Part shown: positions 48,589 through 57,480 of the stretch, in pieces
How the letters are laid out: each line of letters begins with the position of its first letter
Position numbering within the stretch: the stretch's first letter is position 1
NCBI GenBank assembly: GCA_021732045.1
Contig: JAKFWK010000007.1
Location: 1 to 64,000, forward strand
Length of the DNA: 64,000 bases
Reading direction: 5' to 3'
From: Sulfurimonas sp.
Lineage (GTDB): Bacteria; Campylobacterota; Campylobacteria; Campylobacterales; Sulfurimonadaceae
Notes under the pieces: model-generated
Told to the model about the DNA's origin: nothing
The model's database searches: none
Seen by the model: the letters and a program-made list of their open reading frames with translations, nothing else
Position numbers and translations under genes: made by a program

Positions 48589-49390
48589 TTTTATTCTAGA
48601 TGCAAAAAGCATCCATAAACTCTCAACTACTGGTCTGTCTGCAAAAACACTTAAAGAGCAGATAAATGATAATTTAGATTTTCTACTTGAGCTTTGGTAT
48701 GCACAAGGCTTAAAGATTGTAAAACACCAAAGCAATTACTTTTTTGCCACTAGCTTTATACCAATAAAAGATATGGAATTTTGTATAGTTGATATTGAAA
48801 CAAATGGTTCTAAAATAGAAAAACATCAAATCATAGAGATTGGTGCCATAAAAGTAAAAAATGGCGAGATAGTTGGCAGATATGAATCATTTGTAAACTG
48901 TCATGAGATAAATCCAAATATTACAGAGATAACAGGCATATCTGTCGAAGATACCAAAGATGCGCCTAGTTTAAAAAATGTAATGCATGAGTTTAAAGCT
49001 TTTTTGCAAGACTCTGTATTTGTTGCACACGATATCAAATTTGACTATAGGTTTATATCTTTAAGTATGCAAAATGTTGGCTTAGCTCCACTGTTAAATA
49101 GAAGCTTATGCTCATTGGCGTTAGCAGAGAGAACAATTGAGTCATACAGATATGCACTCTCATACCTCAATGAATCTCTTAATTTGTATCCAAGCGCAAC
49201 ACACCACAGAGCTATGAGTGATGCGTTAACAACTAACGAACTTTTAAAACTATCATTAAAAAACATAGGGGATGATATTAAAAGCGTTGAGGATCTTATA
49301 AGATTTTCCAAGGAAGCAAAAAGATTAAAAAGACCAAAATTTAATCCTACAAGAGAGAATATTAATGGCAGAACAAGCGAAGATGAGTAG
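48575..49390 (+). CDS. DEDDh 3'-5' exonuclease (DnaQ-like)
   Basis: 271 residues. A ~65-residue N-terminal helical part precedes the exonuclease domain: Exo I VDIETNG, Exo II FVAHDIKFDYRF, Exo III HHRAMSDALTT. The DEDDh residues are all present. It is probably the DNA polymerase III proofreading subunit or a related repair exonuclease; the extra N-terminus means epsilon function is not proved. Convergent with accA with only one base between. Confidence 0.85.
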   Translation: MLSHDFILDAKSIHKLSTTGLSAKTLKEQINDNLDFLLELWYAQGLKIVKHQSNYFFATSFIPIKDMEFCIVDIETNGSKIEKHQIIEIGAIKVKNGEIVGRYESFVNCHEINPNITEITGISVEDTKDAPSLKNVMHEFKAFLQDSVFVAHDIKFDYRFISLSMQNVGLAPLLNRSLCSLALAERTIESYRYALSYLNESLNLYPSATHHRAMSDALTTNELLKLSLKNIGDDIKSVEDLIRFSKEAKRLKRPKFNPTRENINGRTSEDE

Positions 49391-49391
49391 T

Positions 49392-50327
49392 TTATTCGCT
49401 ATAAGCTCCAACGCCTGTTAGTTTTTTATATCTCTGTTCCATTCTTTCTTCATCACTCATTTTGCGAAGCTCCTTAAGCTCTGCTAAAAAATAATTTTTT
49501 ATTGCATTTGCAGCACTTTCTTTATCTCTATGTGCTCCAATAAGTGGCTCATCTATAACATCATCTATAAGATTTAATTTCTTTAAATCTCCACTTGTTA
49601 TCTTCATGGCATTTGTAGCAACTTCTGCTTTTGCTGGGTCATTCCATAAAATAGCAGAACATCCCTCAGGCGAAATAACGCTAAATACTGAGTATCTCAT
49701 CATTGCAAATCTATCAGCAACTCCAATAGCAAGGGCACCGCCACTTCCTCCTTCGCCAATAACAACTGAAATGGTTTGAGTATTTAAAGCAGATAGCTCA
49801 AGCAGATTTCTAGCAATTGCCTCACTTTGATTTCTTTCTTCAGCCCCAATTCCAGGATAGGCACCAGGAGTATCAACAAACATTAGTAGTGGGATTTTAA
49901 ATTTCTCAGCTAATTTTGCAGCACGAAGAGCTTTTCTGTAGCCCTCTGGATGTGGCATACCAAAATTTCTTTTGATTTTATTTTTTGTTCCACGACCCTT
50001 TTGCTCACCAATAACTACAACTTTTTCATCGCCTATATAACCGATATAGCATAAAATCGCAGCATCATCCCGAAAATGTCTATCGCCATGAATCTCATAC
50101 TTATCTCGCATAAGCAAGTTTATATAATCAAGAGCATATGGTCTATCTAAATGACGAGCGAGTTGAAGCTGTTGAAAGGGAGATAGGTTGTTAAAAATAT
50201 TTGAAACTTCTGCTTCAAGTTGATCTTTTAGTGCTACTAACGCGGCATCATCATGACGAACTTGAGCCGATACAATATCTTCTTGAATGAACTTAATTTT
50301 ATATTCAAAGTCTAAATATGTTGCCAA
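49392..50327 (-). CDS. accA: Acetyl-CoA carboxylase carboxyltransferase alpha
   Basis: 311 residues. It transfers carboxyl to acetyl-CoA to make malonyl-CoA for fatty acids, with AccD (not in window). Motifs: [36 protein letters not shown] split by its central Lys patch, [18 protein letters not shown] and [14 protein letters not shown]. The start is TTG with AGGGA upstream. Last gene of fabG-acpP-fabF-accA. Confidence 0.96.
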   Translation of the reverse strand: MATYLDFEYKIKFIQEDIVSAQVRHDDAALVALKDQLEAEVSNIFNNLSPFQQLQLARHLDRPYALDYINLLMRDKYEIHGDRHFRDDAAILCYIGYIGDEKVVVIGEQKGRGTKNKIKRNFGMPHPEGYRKALRAAKLAEKFKIPLLMFVDTPGAYPGIGAEERNQSEAIARNLLELSALNTQTISVVIGEGGSGGALAIGVADRFAMMRYSVFSVISPEGCSAILWNDPAKAEVATNAMKITSGDLKKLNLIDDVIDEPLIGAHRDKESAANAIKNYFLAELKELRKMSDEERMEQRYKKLTGVGAYSE

Positions 50328-50342
50328 TTTAAATCCCTGTAT

Positions 50343-51560
50343 TTAGATTTTTTTGAATATCAAAACGCCGTTAGTTCCGCCAAAGCCAAAAGAGTTACTC
50401 ATAACTGTATTTAGCTCTGCTTTTCTTGACTTGTTTGGAACAATATCTAAATCACAATTTTCATCTGCTGTTTCATAGTTTATCGTTGGAGGTATAATTC
50501 CATCACGCATTGACATAAGACAAACAACTGCTTCAATACCGCCAGCTGCACCAAGACAGTGACCAATCTGACCTTTTATTGAGCTCATTGGAGGGCAGTT
50601 TTCTTTACCACCTAATAACTCTTTCAGTGCTGCAGTCTCATTTTTATCATTAATTGGCGTGCTTGTTCCATGCGCGTTTACATAATCAAGCTTTGGAAAA
50701 CCTGCCATTTTATGTGCTGCTTTCATAGCTCGAGCAGGACCATCAAGGCTTGGAGTTGTTATGTGATTTGCATCTCCGCTCTCTCCAAAACCTATGATTT
50801 CGCCATAAATATTTGCTCCCCTTGCAACTGCATCTTCATAAGTCTCTAAGATTAAAGCAGCGGCGCCTTCGCCCATTACAAATCCATCACGATCTGCATC
50901 AAAAGGACGAGAAGCCTTTTTTGGATTTTCATTATTTGTTGAGAGTGCTTTCATTGCGGCAAATCCGCCAACACCAGCACCTGTAATAGCACACTCAGCC
51001 GAGACAACTAACATCTTATCAGCACCACCGCACATAATCGTCTTTACAGCTTCACTAATAGCGTGAGTTCCAGCGGCACATGCCGTAACACTTGAGAGAT
51101 TTGGACCTTTTGTTCCATGCTCAATCGATACAAAACCACCAAGCATATTTACTAAAGCGGATGGGATAAAAAATGGAGATATTTTACGAGAGCCTCTTGT
51201 TTCAATGATTATAGAGTTTTTTTCTATTGCAGGAAGTCCGCCGATTCCAGAGCCAGCGCTTATACCGAATCTTTCCATATCAATATTTTCGCCAAAATTA
51301 GCATCTGCCATCGCCTCTTGAGCTGCTTTTAGTCCAAGATGAATAAATCTATCGGCTTTTTTTACCTCTTTTGCTGCCATAACTGTTTCTGGATTGAAAT
51401 TTTTAACTTCACCTGCAATTTTTACAGCATAATCTTCAGGATCAAAAAGAGTGATAGTGTCTATCCCACATTCACCATCACAAATAGCTTTAAATGAGCT
51501 CTCTTTATCGTTTCCTACTGCATTTATCATGCCCAATCCTGTAACTACAACTCTTTTCAT
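50343..51560 (-). CDS. fabF: Beta-ketoacyl-ACP synthase II
   Basis: 405 residues. Condenses malonyl-ACP with acyl-ACP. The Cys-His-His triad is visible: VTACAAGTHAI, NAHGTSTPIND and GQIGHCLGAAGG. The end ...MSNSFGFGGTNGVL is typical. It follows acpP after 116 bp and precedes accA by 15 bp. Confidence 0.97.
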   Translation of the reverse strand: MKRVVVTGLGMINAVGNDKESSFKAICDGECGIDTITLFDPEDYAVKIAGEVKNFNPETVMAAKEVKKADRFIHLGLKAAQEAMADANFGENIDMERFGISAGSGIGGLPAIEKNSIIIETRGSRKISPFFIPSALVNMLGGFVSIEHGTKGPNLSSVTACAAGTHAISEAVKTIMCGGADKMLVVSAECAITGAGVGGFAAMKALSTNNENPKKASRPFDADRDGFVMGEGAAALILETYEDAVARGANIYGEIIGFGESGDANHITTPSLDGPARAMKAAHKMAGFPKLDYVNAHGTSTPINDKNETAALKELLGGKENCPPMSSIKGQIGHCLGAAGGIEAVVCLMSMRDGIIPPTINYETADENCDLDIVPNKSRKAELNTVMSNSFGFGGTNGVLIFKKI

Positions 51561-51677
51561 TTAAAATCTCCGTAAAAAAATATAAAATATTTTGTAAAAA
51601 TCAGAAAAACTGACTACTAAAAAATATTTTCCACCAAGAAGCCCCTACAAGAAGCTCTTAGTAAAAATATAATGTAA

Positions 51678-51905
51678 CTATTTGCTTTCGATATAGTTAA
51701 CTACATCTCTAACAGTTCTAATTTTTTCTGCTTCATCATCAGGAATTTCAATATCGAATTTCTCTTCAAGGGCCATAACCAACTCAACTACATCTAGACT
51801 ATCTGCACCTAAATCTTCAACGAACTTTGCGTCTTCTTTTACTTCATCAGCGCTAACGCCTAATTGCTCAACTACTACTTCTTTGATATCGTCTAAAAGT
51901 GCCAT
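51678..51905 (-). CDS. acpP: Acyl carrier protein
   Basis: 75 residues, very acidic. The phosphopantetheine Ser lies in [15 protein letters not shown]. It carries growing acyl chains. AGGAGCTATA stands before the ATG. Between fabG and fabF, the usual place in Campylobacterota. Confidence 0.98.
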   Translation of the reverse strand: MALLDDIKEVVVEQLGVSADEVKEDAKFVEDLGADSLDVVELVMALEEKFDIEIPDDEAEKIRTVRDVVNYIESK

Positions 51906-52005
51906 TATAGCTCCTATGTTTTATATGTAAAATCACGAAATTATAGCACAACTAACTTAATTAATTAAAAATACACACTAAATATGGCACTATAGGGGAT
52001 AAAGT

Positions 52006-52752
52006 CTATGCCATATTTAATCCACCATTTACTTTTAGCGTCTCTCCGGTTATGTAACTTGAGTGGTCTGAGAGTAAAAATGCTGTGGCCTCTGCAACCT
52101 CAATTGCATTACCAAAACGCTTCATTGGAATCTTAGAAGTAAACCCATTTTTTATCTCATCACTTAGTGCATCCGTCATCTCAGTAGCTATAAAACCTGG
52201 AGTAACTGTGTTGTAACGAATCCCACTTGTAGCGGCCTCTATAGCAAAACTTTTACTCATAGCTATAACTCCACCTTTACTCGCAGAGTAGTTTGTTTGT
52301 CCAGCGTTTCCAGTCTCACCAACAATCGAAGCTATGTTTACAACGGCTCCAAATTTTTTCTTTCTCATAACTTTCATGGCTTCACGACATCCAATAAAAC
52401 ATGAAGTAAGATTTGCATTTATAACACTCATAAAATCTTCTGTTTTCATACGAAGAGCTAGTTTATCGTTTGTAATTCCAGCATTATTTACAAGATATGA
52501 AAGCTCACCATCACAATCAGTAATCATATTAATTGCTTCAACAAAAGCATCTTCATCGCTTACATCAAAACCAATAACAGCAGCTCTGCCACCACTTGCC
52601 TCAATTGCATCTTTGATGGCATCTGCCTCTTTTGCTCCACTTCTATAATTAATCCAAACTTTCAACCCATAGCCTGCTAAAACTTTCGCTATTTCCGCCC
52701 CGATACCACGACTTGAACCTGTTACTAGAACATTTTTTCCACTAAATTTCAT
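52006..52752 (-). CDS. fabG: 3-oxoacyl-ACP reductase
   Basis: 248-residue short-chain dehydrogenase using NADPH. Cofactor motif VTGSSRGIGAEIA; NNAG at SYLVNNAGIT; catalytic Ser-Tyr-Lys in NIASIVGETG and YSASKGGVIAM. The ATG at 52752 has GGAGAA about seven bases upstream, and an ATG 15 bp earlier has none. It sits 33 bp after gpmI. Confidence 0.96.
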   Translation of the reverse strand: MKFSGKNVLVTGSSRGIGAEIAKVLAGYGLKVWINYRSGAKEADAIKDAIEASGGRAAVIGFDVSDEDAFVEAINMITDCDGELSYLVNNAGITNDKLALRMKTEDFMSVINANLTSCFIGCREAMKVMRKKKFGAVVNIASIVGETGNAGQTNYSASKGGVIAMSKSFAIEAATSGIRYNTVTPGFIATEMTDALSDEIKNGFTSKIPMKRFGNAIEVAEATAFLLSDHSSYITGETLKVNGGLNMA

Positions 52753-52785
52753 TCTGTTTTTCTCCATTTTTATTTATTTCTGTTT

Positions 52786-54261
52786 CTATATTAATGCGTG
52801 ATCCATCTCGGATGGAATTTCAAGTTCCATTAATTTCAGTATTGTTGGTGCAATATTATTTAAACCGCCAACTTCAACTTTGTTAACACCATCTGATTCA
52901 ACAAAACACCACACTTTTCCAACTGTATGATTTGTTAAAATATTTCCATCATCATCTCTCATCTCTTCACAATTTCCATGATCGGAGGTAACCACAACCG
53001 CATAATCTTTCAACTTAGCTTTTTCTAAAATTCTACCAAGTTGTGCATCTACAGTAGTTACTGCTATTTTAGCTGCTTCAAAATCTCCAGTATGTCCAAC
53101 CATATCGCCATTTGCGAAGTTTACAACTATGAAATCATACTCATCTTCCATTGCCACCAAAACAACATCTCCAACTTCGACTGCGCTCATCTGCGGTTTT
53201 TCATTATAGGTTTTAACATTTGGCGATGGAATTAAAACTCTAGTCTCATTCTCATACGGCTCATCTATCCCACCATTTAAAAAAAATGTTACATGAGCAT
53301 ATTTTTCAGTCTCTGCTGTATGAAGTTGTCTTAAGCCGGCTCTTGAAATAACCTCTGCCAGAGTGTTTTTAGGTGAATCTTTTTTAAATAAAATAGGAAA
53401 ATTAAAACTTTTGTCATACTCTGTGATAGTTGCTAAGTTAACTTTTATATATTTTCTTTGAAATCCACTAAAATTTTCATCCCCAATAGCACTCACAAAC
53501 TCTCTCATTCTGTCACTTCTAAAGTTTATCGTAAGCACACTATCCCCATCTCTAAAACCATCATATACACCAAACGCAACTGGTTGGATAAACTCATCCG
53601 TCTCATCTTTTGCGTATGATAATTCTATATACTCAGATACGCTCATGTCTGTTTTCGGAGTTGCTCGCACTACTGCGTCATATCCTTTTTCAACCCTATC
53701 CCAACGATTATCTCTATCCATACTATAAAAACGACCTGCAATTGTCGCTATCTTTATTTTATCACTTAAATAACTCTCTATCTGCTTTAAATATTTTTGC
53801 GCCGACACAGGAGAGACATCTCTTCCGTCAGTTATAAGGTGCAAGAAAATTTCTTTGTTGTTTCTTGCAGCAATATCAGCTATACCTATAAAATGCTCTA
53901 TATGAGAGTGGACACCGCCATCACTCATGAGACCAATGAGATGTATTCTACCAGAGGATTGAAAGAGTTTTTGCAGCTCTTCATTTTGTTCAATGCTGCC
54001 CTCAGAAAGGGCCAGAGATATTTTTACTAAATCTTGATATAAAACTCTCCCGCTTCCTATACTCATATGCCCTACTTCTGAGTTGCCCATTTGACCCTCT
54101 GGAAGTCCAACACTAAGCCCAAAAGTATCTATTAAAGAGTGTGGAGTTTTTTTAAAAAGTTCATCATAAGTTGGCTTTGTTGCACTATAAAATGCATTAA
54201 ATTGCGTTTTTGAGGAGTATCCTATTCCATCTGTTATAACCAAGATAGCTTTTTTTCTCAA
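52786..54261 (-). CDS. gpmI: Phosphoglycerate mutase, cofactor-independent
   Basis: About 491 residues. It interconverts 3- and 2-phosphoglycerate with two metal ions. The metal-binding VITDGIGYS is at the N-terminus, the catalytic Ser in QMGNSEVGHM, LITDGRDVSP, RFYSMDRDNRWDR, and DHGNCEEM near the C-terminus. A TTG at 54261 is preferred since AAAGGGGG is just upstream and the product matches family starts; an earlier TTG at 54285 has no such site. Divergent from mraY across only 64 bp. Confidence 0.95.
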   Translation of the reverse strand: MRKKAILVITDGIGYSSKTQFNAFYSATKPTYDELFKKTPHSLIDTFGLSVGLPEGQMGNSEVGHMSIGSGRVLYQDLVKISLALSEGSIEQNEELQKLFQSSGRIHLIGLMSDGGVHSHIEHFIGIADIAARNNKEIFLHLITDGRDVSPVSAQKYLKQIESYLSDKIKIATIAGRFYSMDRDNRWDRVEKGYDAVVRATPKTDMSVSEYIELSYAKDETDEFIQPVAFGVYDGFRDGDSVLTINFRSDRMREFVSAIGDENFSGFQRKYIKVNLATITEYDKSFNFPILFKKDSPKNTLAEVISRAGLRQLHTAETEKYAHVTFFLNGGIDEPYENETRVLIPSPNVKTYNEKPQMSAVEVGDVVLVAMEDEYDFIVVNFANGDMVGHTGDFEAAKIAVTTVDAQLGRILEKAKLKDYAVVVTSDHGNCEEMRDDDGNILTNHTVGKVWCFVESDGVNKVEVGGLNNIAPTILKLMELEIPSEMDHALI

Positions 54262-54325
54262 TTTTCCCCCTTTTGTTTTGTGCAATTATACTATAATGTC
54301 ATCTTCATTTTATAAGGATAATACT

Positions 54326-55387
54326 TTGCTATATTGGCTATCAGAATTATTAAAGATTAATTTACTTGGATACATCACCGTAAGAGCAGGAATAGCATTC
54401 TTTTTGGCTCTATTTTTTACACTATTTTTAATGCCTCGTTTTATCAGATGGGCGCAAAATACATCCCGCGTTCAACCCATAAACGGATGGGCACCTGACA
54501 GACATAAAGAGAAAGCAAAAACTCCAACTATGGGTGGAGTTGTTTTTATTGGTGCTACTATTTTGGCATCTCTAATAAGCATCAGACTTACAAATGTTTA
54601 TGCTCTTGGAGCTATCTTAACGCTTGTACTTTTTGCTCTTATAGGTTTTCAGGACGACTATGCAAAAATCAAAAAAAATCAGAATCTAGCTGGTTTAAAA
54701 GCAAGAACTAAACTTCTGCTTCAATTTATATCAGCTCTTGTCGTCGCGCTTTTTCTGTTTAATCTCTCTGATTTTAACACTAATCTTTATGTTCCGTTTA
54801 TCAAAAATCCTATTTACGATATGGGTCTCTTGGCAATTGTATTTTGGGTAATCATCATTATCGCCACCTCAAATGCAGTAAATTTAACAGACGGGCTAGA
54901 CGGACTTGCGACAGTTCCATCTCTTGCTGCACTTACATCTTTTAGTATTATTATCTACATCACAGGAAATGTGAAAATAAGTGCATATCTGCTTATGCCA
55001 ACTTTCAACATTGGTGAAGTTGCAATAATTTCTAGCGCCTTAATGGGCGCACTTACCGGATTTTTATGGCACAACTGTCATCCAGCTGAAGTTTTTATGG
55101 GCGATAGCGGTTCACTAACAATAGGTGCTTTTTTGGGTTACCTTGCAATTATAAGTAAAAGCGAGATTCTCCTACTGATAATTGGTTTAATATTTGTAAT
55201 TGAAACTCTCTCTGTTATTCTTCAAGTTGGAAGTTTCAAACTTCGTAAAAAAAGGGTGTTTTTAATGGCTCCAATTCATCACCATTTTGAGATGAAACAT
55301 TGGGCTGAAAACAAGATTATTGTTAGATTTTGGATAATCTCTATTCTTTCAAATATGATTGCACTAATCTCTCTAAAGATTCGCTAA
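54326..55387 (+). CDS. mraY: MraY, phospho-MurNAc-pentapeptide translocase
   Basis: 353-residue inner-membrane enzyme making lipid I from UDP-MurNAc-pentapeptide and undecaprenyl phosphate. About ten helices. Motifs: KTPTMGGVVFI, the DDYAKI acidic pair, NLTDGLDGLA, and APIHHHFEMKHWAE near the end. The start TTG at 54326 has AAGGA seven bases upstream and gives the family's length; earlier in-frame starts would add 16 non-conserved residues. It overlaps murD by one base (TAATG). Confidence 0.95.
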   Translation: MLYWLSELLKINLLGYITVRAGIAFFLALFFTLFLMPRFIRWAQNTSRVQPINGWAPDRHKEKAKTPTMGGVVFIGATILASLISIRLTNVYALGAILTLVLFALIGFQDDYAKIKKNQNLAGLKARTKLLLQFISALVVALFLFNLSDFNTNLYVPFIKNPIYDMGLLAIVFWVIIIIATSNAVNLTDGLDGLATVPSLAALTSFSIIIYITGNVKISAYLLMPTFNIGEVAIISSALMGALTGFLWHNCHPAEVFMGDSGSLTIGAFLGYLAIISKSEILLLIIGLIFVIETLSVILQVGSFKLRKKRVFLMAPIHHHFEMKHWAENKIIVRFWIISILSNMIALISLKIR

Positions 55388-56589
55388 TGAAAAGAGTATC
55401 TCTATTTGGTTACGGAAAAACAACAAAGGCTTTAACAAAACTCTATCCAAACGCTATCTTTTATGATGACAAATGTACAAAACCTTTTGTTGATGAAAAC
55501 GGCTTCAGAGTAAAACCATCATCAAGTTTTGATTCAAAATATTCGGACTTAGAGATAGTCTCTCCTGGAATAGCACCATCAAATCCACTTGTTAGAAAAG
55601 CAAAAAATCTTATAAGCGATTATGACTGCTTTGCCGATAAATCCCCACTTACAGTCTGGATAAGCGGAACAAATGGTAAAACAACAACAACTCAAATGAT
55701 GCAGTATTTGCTTCAAGATAGAGGCTCACAAGAGGGTGGAAATATAGGAACTCCTTTAGCAGATTTAAGCTCAGATGCTAGCATCTGGGTCCTTGAGACT
55801 AGCTCTTTTACTATGCACTACACCAACAAAGCAGTTCCAAATATATATGTTTTACTTCCAATAACGCCAGATCATCTAAGCTGGCATGGAGATATGGATG
55901 AGTATATAAAAGCAAAATTAAGACCTATTTCACAAATGAAAGAGGGTGAAATTGCAATAATTCCAGCCGAGTTCAAAGATATAAAAACTTCAGCACACAT
56001 AATCACTTACTCAAACGAAGAGGATTTAGCTCTACATTTTGGCATAGATAGAGAGAAAATAAAGTTTAAAGGTGTGTTTTTGGTAGATGCACTTTTAGCA
56101 ATGGCGGTTGATAAAATGCTTTTTGATAGAGTTGATTATGAAAAAATAAACTCGTTTATCATAGACGCGCATAGACAAGAAGAGCTCAGAGACAGTAAAG
56201 ACCGCCTATGGATAAATGACACAAAAGCCACTAATCTTGACGCTACAATAGCTGCACTTAATCGCTACCACGGCTCTTTTGTCCACCTTATTTTAGGTGG
56301 AGACGATAAAGGCGTTGATTTAGCTGAACTTTTTGAATTTCTAAAAAATTACAAAGTAAAAATATACAATATTGGGACCAATAAAGAGAAACTATCAACG
56401 CTAGCAACAAACTATAATATACCTTTTGAGCTATGCAAAAACTTGGCAGATGCAGTAAATAAAATAGATAAAAACCTACAGAACAGCGAAATCGGAATGC
56501 TCTCTCCTGCCGCATCTAGCCTTGATGAGTTTACCTCTTATGTGCAAAGAGGCAACGAGTTCAAAGAGGCAGTTCACAGCATAAGCTAA
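55387..56589 (+). CDS. murD: MurD, UDP-MurNAc-L-alanine:D-glutamate ligase
   Basis: 400 residues. Adds D-Glu in peptidoglycan precursor synthesis, ATP-dependent. The P-loop is VWISGTNGKTTTTQMM, followed by GGNIGTPL, LETSSFTM, HLSWHG and NDTKATNLDAT; LGGDDKG lies further on. The ATG overlaps the mraY stop codon (TAATG), so the two genes are translationally coupled. Confidence 0.96.
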   Translation: MKRVSLFGYGKTTKALTKLYPNAIFYDDKCTKPFVDENGFRVKPSSSFDSKYSDLEIVSPGIAPSNPLVRKAKNLISDYDCFADKSPLTVWISGTNGKTTTTQMMQYLLQDRGSQEGGNIGTPLADLSSDASIWVLETSSFTMHYTNKAVPNIYVLLPITPDHLSWHGDMDEYIKAKLRPISQMKEGEIAIIPAEFKDIKTSAHIITYSNEEDLALHFGIDREKIKFKGVFLVDALLAMAVDKMLFDRVDYEKINSFIIDAHRQEELRDSKDRLWINDTKATNLDATIAALNRYHGSFVHLILGGDDKGVDLAELFEFLKNYKVKIYNIGTNKEKLSTLATNYNIPFELCKNLADAVNKIDKNLQNSEIGMLSPAASSLDEFTSYVQRGNEFKEAVHSIS

Positions 56590-56607
56590 CTTTCAGTGCT
56601 CTAGCTG

Positions 56608-56613
56608 TATAAT
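56608..56613 (+). promoter_or_regulatory. -10 element of the tRNA-Phe pair
   Basis: TATAAT 16 bases before the first tRNA, followed by GCGC-type initial region. Transcription should begin about seven bases on. Confidence 0.6.
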
Positions 56614-56629
56614 TGCGCTCTTAAAAGAT

Positions 56630-56705
56630 GGCCTGTTAGCTCAGTTGGTAGAGCAAATGACTGAAAATCATTGTGTCCTTGGTTCAATTCCGAGACAGGC
56701 CACCA
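56630..56705 (+). tRNA. tRNA-Phe (GAA), copy 1
   Basis: 76 nt with encoded CCA. Anticodon GAA in the loop CTGAAAA, D-arm TAGCTCAGTTGGTAGAGCA, T-loop GGTTCAATTCC. Acceptor stem GGCCTGT pairs with ACAGGCC. Confidence 0.97.
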
Positions 56706-56732
56706 CTTTTGAACTCATCTACTTTTTATTAT

Positions 56733-56808
56733 GGCCAATTAGCTCAGTTGGTAGAGCAAATGACTGAAAATCATTGTGTCCTTGGTTCAATTCCGAGATT
56801 GGCCACCA
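56733..56808 (+). tRNA. tRNA-Phe (GAA), copy 2
   Basis: 76 nt with CCA, 27 bp after copy 1. The body is identical to copy 1; only the acceptor stem differs (GGCCAAT with ATTGGCC), and both sides changed together so pairing is kept. Same anticodon GAA. Confidence 0.97.
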
Positions 56809-56905
56809 CCTTAAAACATAACTTTTAACCTCCATTTAGCAACACAATCACATACAATATATAAATTTAGATTTACAACACCTCTATTTCGTTAATCATT
56901 TCTGA

Positions 56906-56911
56906 TATAAT
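56906..56911 (+). promoter_or_regulatory. -10 element of ssrA
   Basis: TATAAT ending ten bases before the mature 5' end of tmRNA; same TATAATTGCGC context as the tRNA-Phe promoter. Confidence 0.65.
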
Positions 56912-57008
56912 TGCGCTTATGGGGCTGACCTGGTTTCGACGGGATCAAGTAGCTTTTAATTGCATGTCGGACTGAGCACTTCCGTTACGCGGCTCAAATT
57001 GCTTAAAC

Positions 57009-57050
57009 GCAAACAATACAAATTATCGCCCAGCTTTAGCAGTAGCTTAA
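57009..57050 (+). other. tmRNA tag reading frame
   Basis: GCA resume codon through TAA. It encodes ANNTNYRPALAVA, a 13-residue proteolysis tag. The final AVA is a usual ClpXP-type hydrophobic end, and ANN at the start is common in Campylobacterota. Confidence 0.9.
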
Positions 57051-57259
57051 GTTTTATCCCCTCGTAAGAGGCGGGCTGCTTCACCTATTGACGCTAGATA
57101 GATAGGGCTCGAAGTATAACCCTTATGTAGATATATTTTATGTCTGCCTTGTGCATAAAATGAATCCCAAAGGATCGTCTTGCGTAACTTTGCAAGTTGT
57201 GTGAAGCAAGATTAAATTCAAACAATTTTTCTAAACATGTAGACATTAGGAGTAGCGTG

Positions 57260-57296
57260 GTTTCGGACTGGAGTTCGATTCTCCACAGCTCCACCA
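57260..57296. other. Putative attachment site (ssrA 3' end)
   Basis: The ssrA T-arm and acceptor 3' strand directly adjoin accessory DNA and an integrase of the class that uses tRNA/tmRNA 3' ends. This would be attL. The partner copy (attR) is not in the window, so the exact core is not defined. Confidence 0.55.
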
Positions 57297-57421
57297 ACAC
57301 AACTTTTTCTTATCCCATGAAAAATCCACTTAAAATGCCAAAAATACGAACTTTTAAAGACTTTAAAGTCTAAAAAACTACATACAAATACATACAAAAA
57401 ACTACAGATATCTATAATTTA

Positions 57422-57480
57422 TTGTACAATTATATGTACAACTTTTATGTTGTACATTAAATTTTCTCTAGGTTGTACAC
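57422..57480. promoter_or_regulatory. Cluster of TTGTAC motifs upstream of the integrase
   Basis: Four copies of TTGTAC or GTACAA cores at 57424, 57436, 57452 and 57475 (position of GTAC), the last abutting the ATG, and a fifth at 57528 inside the gene. The first is the palindrome TTGTACAA. Probable operator for a repressor or for the integrase itself; the protein is unknown. Confidence 0.5.

Larger units (their letters stand above)
56921..57296 (+). ncRNA. ssrA: tmRNA (trans-translation RNA)
   Basis: 376 nt. The tRNA-like ends pair (5' GGGGCTG with 3' CAGCTCC) and CCA is encoded. The 5' part starts GGGGCTGACCTGGTTTCGAC and the T-arm GGAGTTCGATTCTCC is present. The tag frame starts with GCA at 57009. 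It rescues stalled ribosomes with SmpB. Its 3' end is a common integration site, and an integrase gene lies 185 bp downstream. Confidence 0.97.

Noticed and set aside
57094..57300. 68-codon minus frame over ssrA
   Set aside because: Antisense to the tmRNA; no independent support.
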